14,777 nucleotides of DNA from Sedimentibacter sp. (GTDB lineage Bacteria > Bacillota > Clostridia > Tissierellales > Sedimentibacteraceae): NCBI GenBank assembly GCA_029256005.1, contig JAQSYS010000015.1, positions 1 through 14,777 of the forward strand. Reading direction: 5' to 3'. Positions within the stretch are counted from its first letter, which is position 1. The number at the start of each line of letters is the position of its first letter. The notes below the pieces were generated by a model, which was not told the origin of the DNA, did no database searches, and saw nothing but the letters and a program-made list of their open reading frames with translations. Below, in pieces: positions 1 to 6,143 of this stretch. Position numbers and translations under genes: made by a program.

Positions 1-1038
1 GATGATGGTCAAATATTGTTTGAAAAAAACAGTAATGACAAAATGCCGCCGGCAAGCATAACTAAAATTATGCTTTTATTATTGATTTCAGAAAAAATGG
101 AAAACGGTGAAATAACTCTGGATCAGGAACTTACAGTTTCTGAATATGCTTCAGGAATGGGAGGTAGCCAAATTTATTTGGAAGCCAATGAAACTCAGAA
201 CGTTGAAAGTATGTTAAAAGCAATATCCATGCGTTCAGCAAATGATGCTTCTGTTGCTATGGCAGAATTTATGTATGGTTCTGAAGAAGGTTGTATTAAA
301 GCAATGAATGACAAAGCAAAAGAACTTGGTATGAACAATACTAATTTTGTTAATGTTACAGGTCTTCCAGAGCCTGAACACTTCACAACAGCAAATGATA
401 TAGCATTAATGACCAAAGAGTTACTAAAGTATAATTATGTTAACGGATATATGCTTACTTGGATGGATTCTGTATGGGTTGGCAAGGAAAAAGACTCTGA
501 ACAGGTTTTAGTCAACACGAATAGGTTAATAAATAATTATGAAGGTCTCTTAGGAGGCAAGACTGGATATACAACTGATGCTAAATATTGTTTATCAGCT
601 GCTGCCAAACGAAACGATACAACACTAATTGCAGTTGTTTTAGGCTGTGATACCACCAAAATAAGATTTAATGAAATTTCCAAATTATTAAATGAAGGAT
701 TTGCAAATTACAGAAATCTTGTGTTTCACAAAAAAGGAGAAGTAATTTCAACATCTCCTATATATTGCGGTATAGAAGACAGTTTTAATGTTGTGAGCAA
801 AGAAAATATTTTTTATTTCGCAGAAAGTAATTGCAAGGTTGAAGATTTTAATTTAGAATATGTAATAGAAGAAAATTTAAAGGCACCTTTAAGTCAAGAT
901 GTCGCAATTGGCAAAGCAATACTATCTAAGAATGGTCAGGTGCTTGGAGAATATGAGCTTTATCCAGAAAAGAATGTCGATAAAGAAGGTTTGTTTAAAT
1001 TTTACTTTAAGAATGTATTAGAAACCATAATAAAGTAA
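1..1038 (+). CDS. D-alanyl-D-alanine carboxypeptidase (peptidase S11), 5' end missing
   Basis: This is a low-molecular-weight penicillin-binding protein that removes the terminal D-Ala from peptidoglycan stem peptides outside the cytoplasmic membrane. The frame is open from base 1, and the first visible residues (DDGQILFEKNSNDK) already belong to the S11 fold, so the signal peptide and true start lie upstream of the window. The TTG at 16 is not a credible start. All three active-site motifs are present: SITK (Ser codon at 55-57), SAN within RSANDASVA, and KTG within GGKTGYTTDAKYC. A C-terminal beta-rich region of about 90 residues resembles the PBP5 C-terminal domain; no clear membrane-anchoring helix follows. 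The stop is followed after 11 nt by scpA, so the two are probably co-transcribed. In clostridia a DacF- or DacB-type enzyme is common beside scpAB; I cannot tell which type this is. Confidence 0.93.
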   Translation, partial: DDGQILFEKNSNDKMPPASITKIMLLLLISEKMENGEITLDQELTVSEYASGMGGSQIYLEANETQNVESMLKAISMRSANDASVAMAEFMYGSEEGCIKAMNDKAKELGMNNTNFVNVTGLPEPEHFTTANDIALMTKELLKYNYVNGYMLTWMDSVWVGKEKDSEQVLVNTNRLINNYEGLLGGKTGYTTDAKYCLSAAAKRNDTTLIAVVLGCDTTKIRFNEISKLLNEGFANYRNLVFHKKGEVISTSPIYCGIEDSFNVVSKENIFYFAESNCKVEDFNLEYVIEENLKAPLSQDVAIGKAILSKNGQVLGEYELYPEKNVDKEGLFKFYFKNVLETIIK

Positions 1039-1049
1039 GAGGATGAACA

Positions 1050-1769
1050 ATGGATTATTCCGTAAGTTTAAATGTATTTCAAGGACCCTTTGATTTATTG
1101 TTTCATTTGATTGAAAAAAAAGAAATTGACATTTATGATATACCAATATCTGAAATAACAGATCAGTATATAGAGTATATAAATCAAATGATGCAGTTTA
1201 ATATGAATGTTGCAAGTGAATTTATTTTGATGGCATCAACACTTATTGAAATTAAATCGCACATGCTACTTCCGGTAAAAGAAAAAGAAGAGGATCCAAG
1301 ACAAGAACTCGTTAATAAACTTCTGGAATATAAATTGTTTAAGGATATTTCAGAAAAACTGAAAGAATACGAGGATGAAAGCAGCTACTATTTTTCCAAA
1401 CCTAAGGAAGAAATGGCCTTGACCTCAGATGTAAAGACAGAACAGCTTTCATTGAATGAAATAAACATTTATGAATTATACAATGTTTTTATGTCACTGA
1501 TAAAAAATCAAAATTTGAAAATAGTCCCTGAAAATAAATTAAAGGTATATAGAGAAAATTACAGCGTAAAAGACTGTGTTGATGAGCTAATGAATAAGCT
1601 TAAACTAACAGGACGTGTTTCAATGTTTGCAACCTTCAAGGAAAAGAAAAGTATAACAAGAGAATACGTAATTACTACCTTTTTAGCTATTTTGGAACTA
1701 TCAAACAAACAAGGTATGAAAATTCTTCAAACAGATACATACAGTGATATATTAATAATTGCTGCATAG
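1050..1769 (+). CDS. scpA: Segregation and condensation protein A
   Basis: ScpA is the kleisin subunit of the bacterial SMC-ScpA-ScpB condensin. It bridges the Smc ATPase heads and helps organise and segregate the chromosome on the nucleoid. The 239-residue length is usual for Firmicutes. The N terminus carries the family signature FQGPFDLLFHLIEKKEIDIYDIPI (residues 9-32), the Smc-neck-binding helical region. The middle is acidic and charged, and the C terminus (about 160-239, with GRVSMFATF and EYVITTFLAILELSNKQG) is the winged-helix domain that contacts an Smc head. An SD-like AAGAGG precedes the ATG. scpB begins 9 nt after the stop, and its SD overlaps the scpA TAG codon, which suggests coupled translation of the two partners. 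Confidence 0.97.
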   Translation: MDYSVSLNVFQGPFDLLFHLIEKKEIDIYDIPISEITDQYIEYINQMMQFNMNVASEFILMASTLIEIKSHMLLPVKEKEEDPRQELVNKLLEYKLFKDISEKLKEYEDESSYYFSKPKEEMALTSDVKTEQLSLNEINIYELYNVFMSLIKNQNLKIVPENKLKVYRENYSVKDCVDELMNKLKLTGRVSMFATFKEKKSITREYVITTFLAILELSNKQGMKILQTDTYSDILIIAA

Positions 1770-1778
1770 GAGATTGAA

Positions 1779-2309
1779 ATGAACTTAAAAAGCGTATTGG
1801 AAAGCCTGCTTTTTGCATGGGGTGAACCACTGAATATAAATGAAATTTCTAGGATATTGAATTTGCCTGCCCATAATGTTTCAGCAGTTCTTGATGAAAT
1901 GGTTGATGAAGTTGCTGGTGATAATAATAGAGGGTTAATTATTCAAAGATTCGGAAATTCATATCAGATTACAACAAAAAAAGAGAATTTTGAATTTATT
2001 CAAAACCTTCTTCAAACAACTGTAAACAAAAGTCTTTCATCAGCAGCAACTGAAGCATTGTCTATTATAGCATATAAGCAACCTGTTACCAGAGTTGAAA
2101 TAGAATTAATAAGAGGAGTTAAATGTTCGAATGTTGTTAAAGGTTTATTAGACAAAGGATTGATTAAAGAAGTTGGTAAATTAGATAAACCGGGGAGACC
2201 AACTCTTTATGCCACAACTGATGAGTTTTTGAGACATTTTGGCTTGAATTCTATCGAAGAACTTCCTGCATTGAACATAGAACCAGAAGAGGAGAAAAAA
2301 GCAACGTAG
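1779..2309 (+). CDS. scpB: Segregation and condensation protein B
   Basis: ScpB is the winged-helix accessory subunit of the Smc-ScpAB condensin; it dimerises and binds the central region of ScpA. At 176 residues it is slightly shorter than the common length of about 190. The first winged helix spans roughly residues 1-75. The second begins near 85 and carries the hallmark EALSIIAYKQPVTRVEIELIRG, followed by GLIKEVGKLDKPGRPTLYATTDEFLRHFGL. The start is supported by TAGGAG 7-12 nt upstream of the ATG. The acidic and lysine-rich tail (EPEEEKKAT) is encoded by the left arm of a hairpin that extends through the stop codon, so the scpAB transcript probably ends here. Confidence 0.97.
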   Translation: MNLKSVLESLLFAWGEPLNINEISRILNLPAHNVSAVLDEMVDEVAGDNNRGLIIQRFGNSYQITTKKENFEFIQNLLQTTVNKSLSSAATEALSIIAYKQPVTRVEIELIRGVKCSNVVKGLLDKGLIKEVGKLDKPGRPTLYATTDEFLRHFGLNSIEELPALNIEPEEEKKAT

Positions 2310-2322
2310 GAACGTTGCTTTT
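2297..2322 (+). terminator. Rho-independent terminator overlapping the scpB stop
   Basis: AAAAGCAACGT (2297-2307) pairs perfectly with ACGTTGCTTTT (2312-2322) around the 4-nt loop AGGA, giving an 11-bp stem that ends in a T-run (TTTTATTTAT). The scpB TAG stop lies at the loop. With A-runs on the left and T-runs on the right, the element could act in both directions, but no minus-strand gene needs it here. Confidence 0.75.
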
Positions 2323-2331
2323 ATTTATATA

Positions 2332-2700
2332 ATGGGATATTGGATTGTATTGATAATAGTTGGGGGACTTTTATTTATATATTTTAATTTTAGAATAAAC
2401 TTGAAATTTAATTTAACTACTTCATATGTAAAAATTAAAATAAGTTATAAATTATTTCAAAATAATCATGTTAAAGATAAAAAATTTTATTATGTTGATT
2501 TTTTTAAAAAGAATAAACAAAGATATCAACATATTAAATCAAAAAAATATTTTCCATATTTAAAACACTTAAAAAAAGTTACACGCCTTTTTTTAATCAA
2601 AAATATTTATTTGTACCCTGAATGCCTTGATAATTCTTCATCCTTCGTAGTTGAATTCAATATTGTTAACAATATTATCAAAAGACCGCTTCTTAAGTAA
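2332..2700 (+). CDS. Short membrane-anchored hypothetical, probable truncated DUF2953 (YtfI-like) protein
   Basis: The 122-residue product begins with one hydrophobic segment (about residues 3-21, WIVLIIVGGLLFIYF), followed by a lysine-, tyrosine- and phenylalanine-rich basic region with no catalytic motif. Position (between scpB and gerW) and layout (N-terminal membrane helix, then LFLIKNIYLYP) suggest DUF2953, represented by B. subtilis YtfI beside YtfJ; this is inference. DUF2953 proteins are usually about 200 residues or more, so this frame is short. No Shine-Dalgarno precedes the ATG: the 22 nt between the scpB stop and this ATG are mostly terminator arm and T/A sequence. Homologous-looking coding sequence seems to continue in another frame downstream. 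It is probably a decaying gene, although a real small membrane protein cannot be excluded. Confidence 0.45.
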   Translation: MGYWIVLIIVGGLLFIYFNFRINLKFNLTTSYVKIKISYKLFQNNHVKDKKFYYVDFFKKNKQRYQHIKSKKYFPYLKHLKKVTRLFLIKNIYLYPECLDNSSSFVVEFNIVNNIIKRPLLK

Positions 2701-2701
2701 T

Positions 2702-2797
2702 AACGTTATTACATATGATAAGGCAATGCTATACCCGTTACTTGTCAATATGGTGGGATATTTTAGAGTAAAGTTCGTTATATTTCTCCATTTTTAG
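2702..2797 (+). pseudogene. Out-of-frame C-terminal remnant of the DUF2953-like gene
   Basis: After the TAA at 2698-2700 the +1 frame reads NVITYDKAMLYPLL, then VNMVGYFRVKFVIFLHF, and stops at 2795-2797. This resembles the later hydrophobic part of DUF2953 proteins, where a segment ending in a tyrosine/proline/leucine stretch precedes a basic beta-strand. A further piece (PFLGHTVLKIYFKKG, 2788-2832) is back in the original frame and looks like a DUF2953 C-terminal tail. The shifts could lie at the A-run 2680-2683 and the T-run 2791-2795. Some internal sequence also seems lost, so I read it as decay and not as a single sequencing error. Confidence 0.35.
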
Positions 2798-2806
2798 GGC
2801 ATACTG
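2778..2806 (+). promoter_or_regulatory. Candidate sigma-F/sigma-G type forespore promoter for gerW-dac
   Basis: GGGCATACTG at 2797-2806 fits the published sigma-F -10 pattern GGNNANAMTN at every fixed base, and CATACTG also resembles the sigma-G -10 box. Upstream, TTATA at 2778-2782 (14-nt spacer) or GTTAT at 2777-2781 (15-nt spacer) is a weak match to the sigma-F -35 (GYWTA). Transcription would begin just upstream of the gerW ribosome-binding site (about 2829-2833). B. subtilis ytfJ is known to be forespore-expressed, which supports the assignment. The weak -35 keeps confidence low. Confidence 0.35.
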
Positions 2807-2838
2807 TTCTTAAAATTTATTTCAAGAAAGGGGATAAT

Positions 2839-3219
2839 ATGAGCAACGATATTGAAAGCATCATCAAAACAACCTTAGACAACATAAATAATTTAACTGA
2901 AAATGAAAAGTTGATAAGCAGCAAAATTTCTTATGACCACACAAATTATCTTGCTATTTCAAAACTGAATATGAATTTCGTCATAGGCGGAAGCGATATT
3001 GACAAGAAATTCAGTTCTGTAGATTTAAAACCATTTGCAGGAGCAGCATACGTTAATTTGCAGTTAAATCCTCAAATACTTATTTATGAGACTAGCAATA
3101 GAGATGTCAGGACAATTAACATTAACAATGAAACTACTGCAGGTGATTTAACATCATCTATCCTGAACATCATGTCCATCATAAAAGAAGTAAGGGAGAA
3201 AAGAGATTGTGATTATTAA
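2839..3219 (+). CDS. gerW: GerW (YtfJ)-family spore protein, divergent
   Basis: GerW/YtfJ is a small forespore-made protein needed for normal spore germination in B. subtilis; its biochemical activity is not established. The 126-residue product has the family plan: an N-terminal helix (IESIIKTTLDNINNL, 5-19), a beta-strand region where the family has 'pvSkvs.Gf..GGse' (here ISKLNMNFVIGGSDID, 40-55), and the family's glycine-rich stretch before a proline and a hydrophobic strand (here PFAGAAYVNLQLNPQILIYE, 65-84). The glycine-rich stretch is poorer in glycine than usual and the protein is shorter than the roughly 150 residues of B. subtilis GerW. A good SD (AAAGGGG) lies 6 nt before the ATG. 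The 3' end overlaps the next carboxypeptidase by 11 nt, a spore-type pairing that backs the assignment. Confidence 0.65.
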   Translation: MSNDIESIIKTTLDNINNLTENEKLISSKISYDHTNYLAISKLNMNFVIGGSDIDKKFSSVDLKPFAGAAYVNLQLNPQILIYETSNRDVRTININNETTAGDLTSSILNIMSIIKEVREKRDCDY

Positions 3220-4243
3220 GAGTACAAAAGTATTAATATTTTTATTGATGTTTTTAATATGTCAAATAAATGTTACAGAAGCGATTCCTGACATAAATGC
3301 ACAGTCATACATAGTAATCGATTCAGAATCAGGAAGAATTATCGGGTCGAGAAACGCGGAACAAAAGCTTCCAATAGCAAGTACAACAAAAATTCTTACT
3401 ACAATATTAGCTATTGAAAATATCGAAAATATTGAACAAATAATAGAGGTTCCTGCTGAATGCACGGGTATTGAAGGCTCAAGCGTCTATCTAATGCCAA
3501 AACAAATGGTTTCAATAAAGGATTTGCTTTATGGCACGATGCTTCGTTCTGGAAATGATGCGGCAACAACTTTAGCTGCCTTTGCAGGCAGAAAAAATGA
3601 TGGTGGATTCATTGATATGATGAACAAAAAAGCTGTAGAGCTTGGAGCATACAATTCGAATTTTGCAAATCCTCATGGTTTGCATAACGAAAATCATTAT
3701 TCAACAGCTTATGATTTAGCTTTAATCAGCCGACATGCGATGAAAAATAGTATATTTAAAGAAATCTCTTCTGCTGAAAAGTATAAAGCAACCAGTATGA
3801 ATACTTTTTTTTTCAATAAGAATAAGGTAGTTCATCAATATGAATACGGCAACGGAATAAAAATAGGCTATACTAAGTCAGCCGGAAGATGTCTTGTTGC
3901 ATCTGCGGAAAAAGACGGAACAGAAATAATAGTTGTAGTTTTAAATGATAACAACTGGTTCCAGGACAGCTATAAAATATTTGATTGGGCATTTGAAAAT
4001 TATAAAAGCTATAATATAGTTGAAAAAGATCAATTTGTTGGAAGGACTACTGAAGGTAAGCCAGTTTTCATTTCAGAAAGTTTCAGTTATCTTTTAACTG
4101 AAGAAGAAAAAGATAAAATAAGTTTTAAATATGATATCACCTTACCGCATGTTTTAAATAACAGTGACAATGAAATATGTGGCTCATACAGCATATATCT
4201 TCGTGATGAATTGATTTTTAATGGTAAATTAGTTAGTAAATAA
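3209..4243 (+). CDS. D-alanyl-D-alanine carboxypeptidase (peptidase S11), sporulation-linked, KTG box altered
   Basis: The product is a secreted S11 enzyme expected to trim D-Ala from peptidoglycan, here probably spore cortex or germ-cell wall because it overlaps gerW. The GTG start at 3209 is chosen for the GGGAG 10 nt upstream and because it gives a full signal peptide: basic MIIKSTK, hydrophobic core to about residue 20, and a plausible cleavage after TEA (25). Motifs are STTK at 58-61 and SGN at 114-116. The third motif, normally KTG, reads KIG at 218-220 inside GNGIKIGYTKSAGRC, so Thr is Ile although the surrounding GYT..AGRC is intact. A PBP5-like C-terminal domain follows (about 255-344) and there is no obvious C-terminal anchor helix. 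The frame is otherwise undamaged. Activity may be reduced or altered; family membership is certain. Confidence 0.93.
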   Translation: MIIKSTKVLIFLLMFLICQINVTEAIPDINAQSYIVIDSESGRIIGSRNAEQKLPIASTTKILTTILAIENIENIEQIIEVPAECTGIEGSSVYLMPKQMVSIKDLLYGTMLRSGNDAATTLAAFAGRKNDGGFIDMMNKKAVELGAYNSNFANPHGLHNENHYSTAYDLALISRHAMKNSIFKEISSAEKYKATSMNTFFFNKNKVVHQYEYGNGIKIGYTKSAGRCLVASAEKDGTEIIVVVLNDNNWFQDSYKIFDWAFENYKSYNIVEKDQFVGRTTEGKPVFISESFSYLLTEEEKDKISFKYDITLPHVLNNSDNEICGSYSIYLRDELIFNGKLVSK

Positions 4244-4253
4244 ATTTTTAAGT

Positions 4254-4287
4254 AAAACATCATTTAGATTAAACTAAATGATGTTTT
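4254..4287 (+). terminator. Rho-independent terminator after the gerW-dac unit
   Basis: AAAACATCATTTAG (4254-4267) and CTAAATGATGTTTT (4274-4287) form a perfect 14-bp stem with the 6-nt loop ATTAAA, followed by ATTATAT. It starts 10 nt after the carboxypeptidase stop. The stem is AT-rich but long and ends in a T-run. Confidence 0.8.
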
Positions 4288-4376
4288 ATTATATGCATTA
4301 TTCATTCTTGAAGAAAGTGATAATCTCATTACTATTTAATGATATTTTGTAATTAGTTAGGATAATATTTCTTTGT

Positions 4377-4404
4377 TTGCAATTATATCAAATTATATTA
4401 TAAT
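4377..4404 (+). promoter_or_regulatory. Sigma-A-type promoter upstream of rluB
   Basis: TTGCAA (4377-4382), a 16-nt spacer and a perfect TATAAT (4399-4404) lie 37 nt upstream of the rluB ATG and downstream of a terminator. The rest of the gap between 4288 and 4376 is AT-rich; I see no gene or other structure in it. Confidence 0.65.
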
Positions 4405-4441
4405 GTAATTATAAATCAATAAAGGTAGGAAACAGGTAACT

Positions 4442-5164
4442 ATGGAATTAGAAAGGCTTCAAAAATATATTGCAAGCAGTGGAGTTACATCACGAAGAAA
4501 AGCAGAGGGACTGATTTTGGATGGACATGTTAAAGTAAACGGAATAACAGTCACAGAGCTAGGAACTAAAATAAGTCCCCTAAATGATATAGTCACTGTT
4601 GATAATAAGAAAATAACAGCGGTAAAACAATTTATATACATTAAACTAAACAAACCTGAAGGTTATGTAACAACGGTTAAAGACCAGTTTAACAGAAAGA
4701 CTGTATTAGATTTAATAGACATAGAGGAAAGAATTTATCCCATAGGCAGACTTGATTATAATACATCTGGATTATTGCTTTTAACTAATGACGGAGAAAT
4801 GGCAAACAAGCTTATGCATCCTAAATATCATATATATAAGACTTACATTGCGGAAACAGATGGAAAAATAAGTGATGAATCTATCAATATGTTAAAAAAT
4901 GGTGTTATAATTGATGATTACAAGACAGCACCAGCAAAAGTAAAATTGTTAAAATACGTTGGCAATAAAACACAGATTCAAATTAGCATTTATGAGGGGA
5001 AAAACAGACAGGTTCGTAAGATGCTCGATGTTGTAGGCAATAATGTAAGAACATTAAAAAGAATATCCTTTGGCGAAATTACACTTGGGGATTTAAAGAC
5101 GGGGTCATGGAAAAATTTAAGTGATGAAGAAATACAATTTCTTAAAAGAAATCAGGAGGATTAA
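4442..5164 (+). CDS. rluB: 23S rRNA pseudouridine synthase (RsuA/RluB/E/F family)
   Basis: The enzyme isomerises uridine to pseudouridine in rRNA during ribosome assembly in the cytoplasm; RluB modifies a site in helix 80 of 23S rRNA. An N-terminal S4 RNA-binding domain (about 1-60) begins with MELERLQKYIASSGVTSRRKAE. The catalytic domain follows from about 64 with KLNKPEGYVTT and the signature GRLDYNTSGLLLLTNDG, in which Asp105 is the catalytic aspartate. The C-terminal YEGKNRQVRKML motif and VRTLKRISFGEI are also typical. At 240 residues the length is normal. The RsuA and RluB branches are hard to separate by eye; RluB is chosen because Bacillus and clostridia keep it next to scpAB and dacB. 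A methyltransferase gene starts 2 nt after the stop, with its SD (AGGAGG) inside the 3' end of this gene. Confidence 0.9.
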   Translation: MELERLQKYIASSGVTSRRKAEGLILDGHVKVNGITVTELGTKISPLNDIVTVDNKKITAVKQFIYIKLNKPEGYVTTVKDQFNRKTVLDLIDIEERIYPIGRLDYNTSGLLLLTNDGEMANKLMHPKYHIYKTYIAETDGKISDESINMLKNGVIIDDYKTAPAKVKLLKYVGNKTQIQISIYEGKNRQVRKMLDVVGNNVRTLKRISFGEITLGDLKTGSWKNLSDEEIQFLKRNQED

Positions 5165-5166
5165 CA

Positions 5167-5751
5167 ATGGATGAAAGAAAATATGGCAAACTTGTTGACT
5201 TTGTTCATATGCTTATTAATCAAAGTTACTCAGGACAAAGTGATTTGCATTTTATCGATGCAACTTGTGGCAATGGATTTGATACGCTTTTTTTATGCAA
5301 ATTGGCAGGAACAAAAGGACTCGTTAAAGCATTTGACATTCAACCTCAGGCAGTAGAAAGAACCACATTATTGTTAAACAGCAACATGGAATTTATTAAT
5401 TATGAAATTATTTTAGATTCTCACGAATTTATTCCAAAATATATTTCAAACAATATCGATGCTGCTGTTTTTAATCTTGGCTATCTGCCTTTTTCAGACA
5501 AGACAGTCACTACGAAGGGGGATATTACTGTAAATGCTATTAAAAATATAATTCCTTTATTAAAAGAAAATGGCAAAATCTTTATAACAACATACATAAC
5601 TCATGACACAGGTAATGAAATACATGATATATTTAAATTTTTAAGTTCATTAGATAAAACAAACTATAATGTGCTTCATATAAATATTATAAACAAAGAA
5701 AACACCCCACCAGAATTATTCATAATAGAAAAAATAAAAAAAAATGCATGA
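5167..5751 (+). CDS. mnmM: Class I SAM-dependent RNA methyltransferase, MnmM/YtqB family
   Basis: The family (Pfam rRNA_methylase) uses S-adenosylmethionine; from memory, B. subtilis YtqB was shown to be MnmM, which methylates the aminomethyl group of wobble nm5(s2)U in tRNA. Visible landmarks are the SAM motif I DATCGNGFDTLFL (31-43), the acidic end of strand 2 in AFDIQPQAV (55-63), SHEFIP (85-90), the strongly diagnostic VFNLGYLPFSDK (101-112), and the C-terminal NTPPELFIIEK (179-189). The family motif usually reading YPGHxxG is here YITHDTGNE (143-151), which keeps His and the second Gly but loses Pro-Gly. The 194-residue length is normal. It is translated directly behind rluB, so two RNA-modifying enzymes share a transcript. 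Family is secure; the exact substrate is inferred. Confidence 0.82.
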   Translation: MDERKYGKLVDFVHMLINQSYSGQSDLHFIDATCGNGFDTLFLCKLAGTKGLVKAFDIQPQAVERTTLLLNSNMEFINYEIILDSHEFIPKYISNNIDAAVFNLGYLPFSDKTVTTKGDITVNAIKNIIPLLKENGKIFITTYITHDTGNEIHDIFKFLSSLDKTNYNVLHINIINKENTPPELFIIEKIKKNA

Positions 5752-5778
5752 TAGACTTTAACGCCTTCATGCATTTTT
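5740..5778 (+). terminator. Rho-independent terminator overlapping the methyltransferase stop
   Basis: AAAAATGCATGA (5740-5751) pairs perfectly with TCATGCATTTTT (5767-5778), a 12-bp stem around a 15-nt loop, with a T-run at the 3' end. The TGA stop (5749-5751) is part of the left arm. It ends the rluB-mnmM unit. Confidence 0.75.
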
Positions 5779-5852
5779 ATTTCTAAAACATTTTCATATC
5801 GGATATACGTTTTCATGGCATTATTTTGCATTACATGAATCTAATCTTGCAT

Positions 5853-5870
5853 TTTCAATTTATTTTGAAA
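5853..5870 (+). promoter_or_regulatory. Inverted repeat, candidate operator upstream of the kor promoter
   Basis: TTTCAA (5853-5858) and TTGAAA (5865-5870) form a perfect dyad with a 6-nt spacer, 6 nt upstream of the -35 box. A short dyad of this form could bind a dimeric regulator, for example the RpiR protein encoded at the end of the operon. In AT-rich sequence a 6-bp dyad may also arise by chance. Confidence 0.3.
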
Positions 5871-5876
5871 TATTTC

Positions 5877-5904
5877 TTGCAAATATTAGCAATTATGTTA
5901 TTAT
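5877..5904 (+). promoter_or_regulatory. Sigma-A-type extended -10 promoter for the kor operon
   Basis: TTGCAA (5877-5882), a 16-nt spacer and TATTAT (5899-5904) are preceded by TG at 5896-5897, which makes an extended -10 (TGTTATTAT). The -35 and spacing are the same as in the rluB promoter. A strong ribosome-binding site, AGGAGG at 5925-5930, lies 9 nt before the korD ATG. Confidence 0.65.
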
Positions 5905-5939
5905 AGATTTAAGGAGAGTCATATAGGAGGATGTTATAA

Positions 5940-6143
5940 ATGGCTGAGAAAAGTCTTCTACAAAATAAGGATTGGTGTAAGGGCTGTGGAGTATGTGTAG
6001 GTTTTTGCCCTAAGCAAGTTCTGGTAATAGAAAATGAAAAATGTGTAATAGCTTATCCTGAAAAATGTATATTTTGCGGTCAATGTGAACTGCGTTGCCC
6101 TGATAATGCTATTTATATAGTAGGAGGTACAAAAGATGAGTAA
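5940..6143 (+). CDS. korD: 2-oxoacid:ferredoxin oxidoreductase, delta subunit (2x[4Fe-4S] ferredoxin)
   Basis: This is the small electron-transfer subunit of the four-subunit oxidoreductase encoded by the following genes; it passes electrons from the TPP and cluster core towards soluble ferredoxin. It is 67 residues long with two complete 4Fe-4S motifs: Cys13, 16, 19 and 23 (WCKGCGVCVGFCP) and Cys43, 46, 49 and 53 (KCIFCGQCELRCP). The arrangement is that of KorD/VorD proteins. The ATG is fixed by AGGAGG 9 nt upstream. Its last codons hold the korA SD (AGGAGG at 6122-6127), and the gene overlaps korA by 8 nt, so the subunits are translationally coupled. Confidence 0.92.
   Translation: MAEKSLLQNKDWCKGCGVCVGFCPKQVLVIENEKCVIAYPEKCIFCGQCELRCPDNAIYIVGGTKDE

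Noticed and set aside
16..18. TTG at 16 as the start of the first carboxypeptidase
   Set aside because: The frame is open to base 1, the upstream codons fit the S11 fold, and neither a signal peptide nor an SD is present; the gene is truncated by the window edge.
5171..5356. 61-codon plus-strand frame overlapping the start of the methyltransferase
   Set aside because: Its SD would be shared and the main frame has clear SAM motifs; nothing in the short frame is recognisable.
5931..5939. Two-codon leader ATG-TTA-TAA just before korD
   Set aside because: It abuts the SD with no spacing, so it cannot be initiated efficiently; it is most likely the spacer before the korD ATG.
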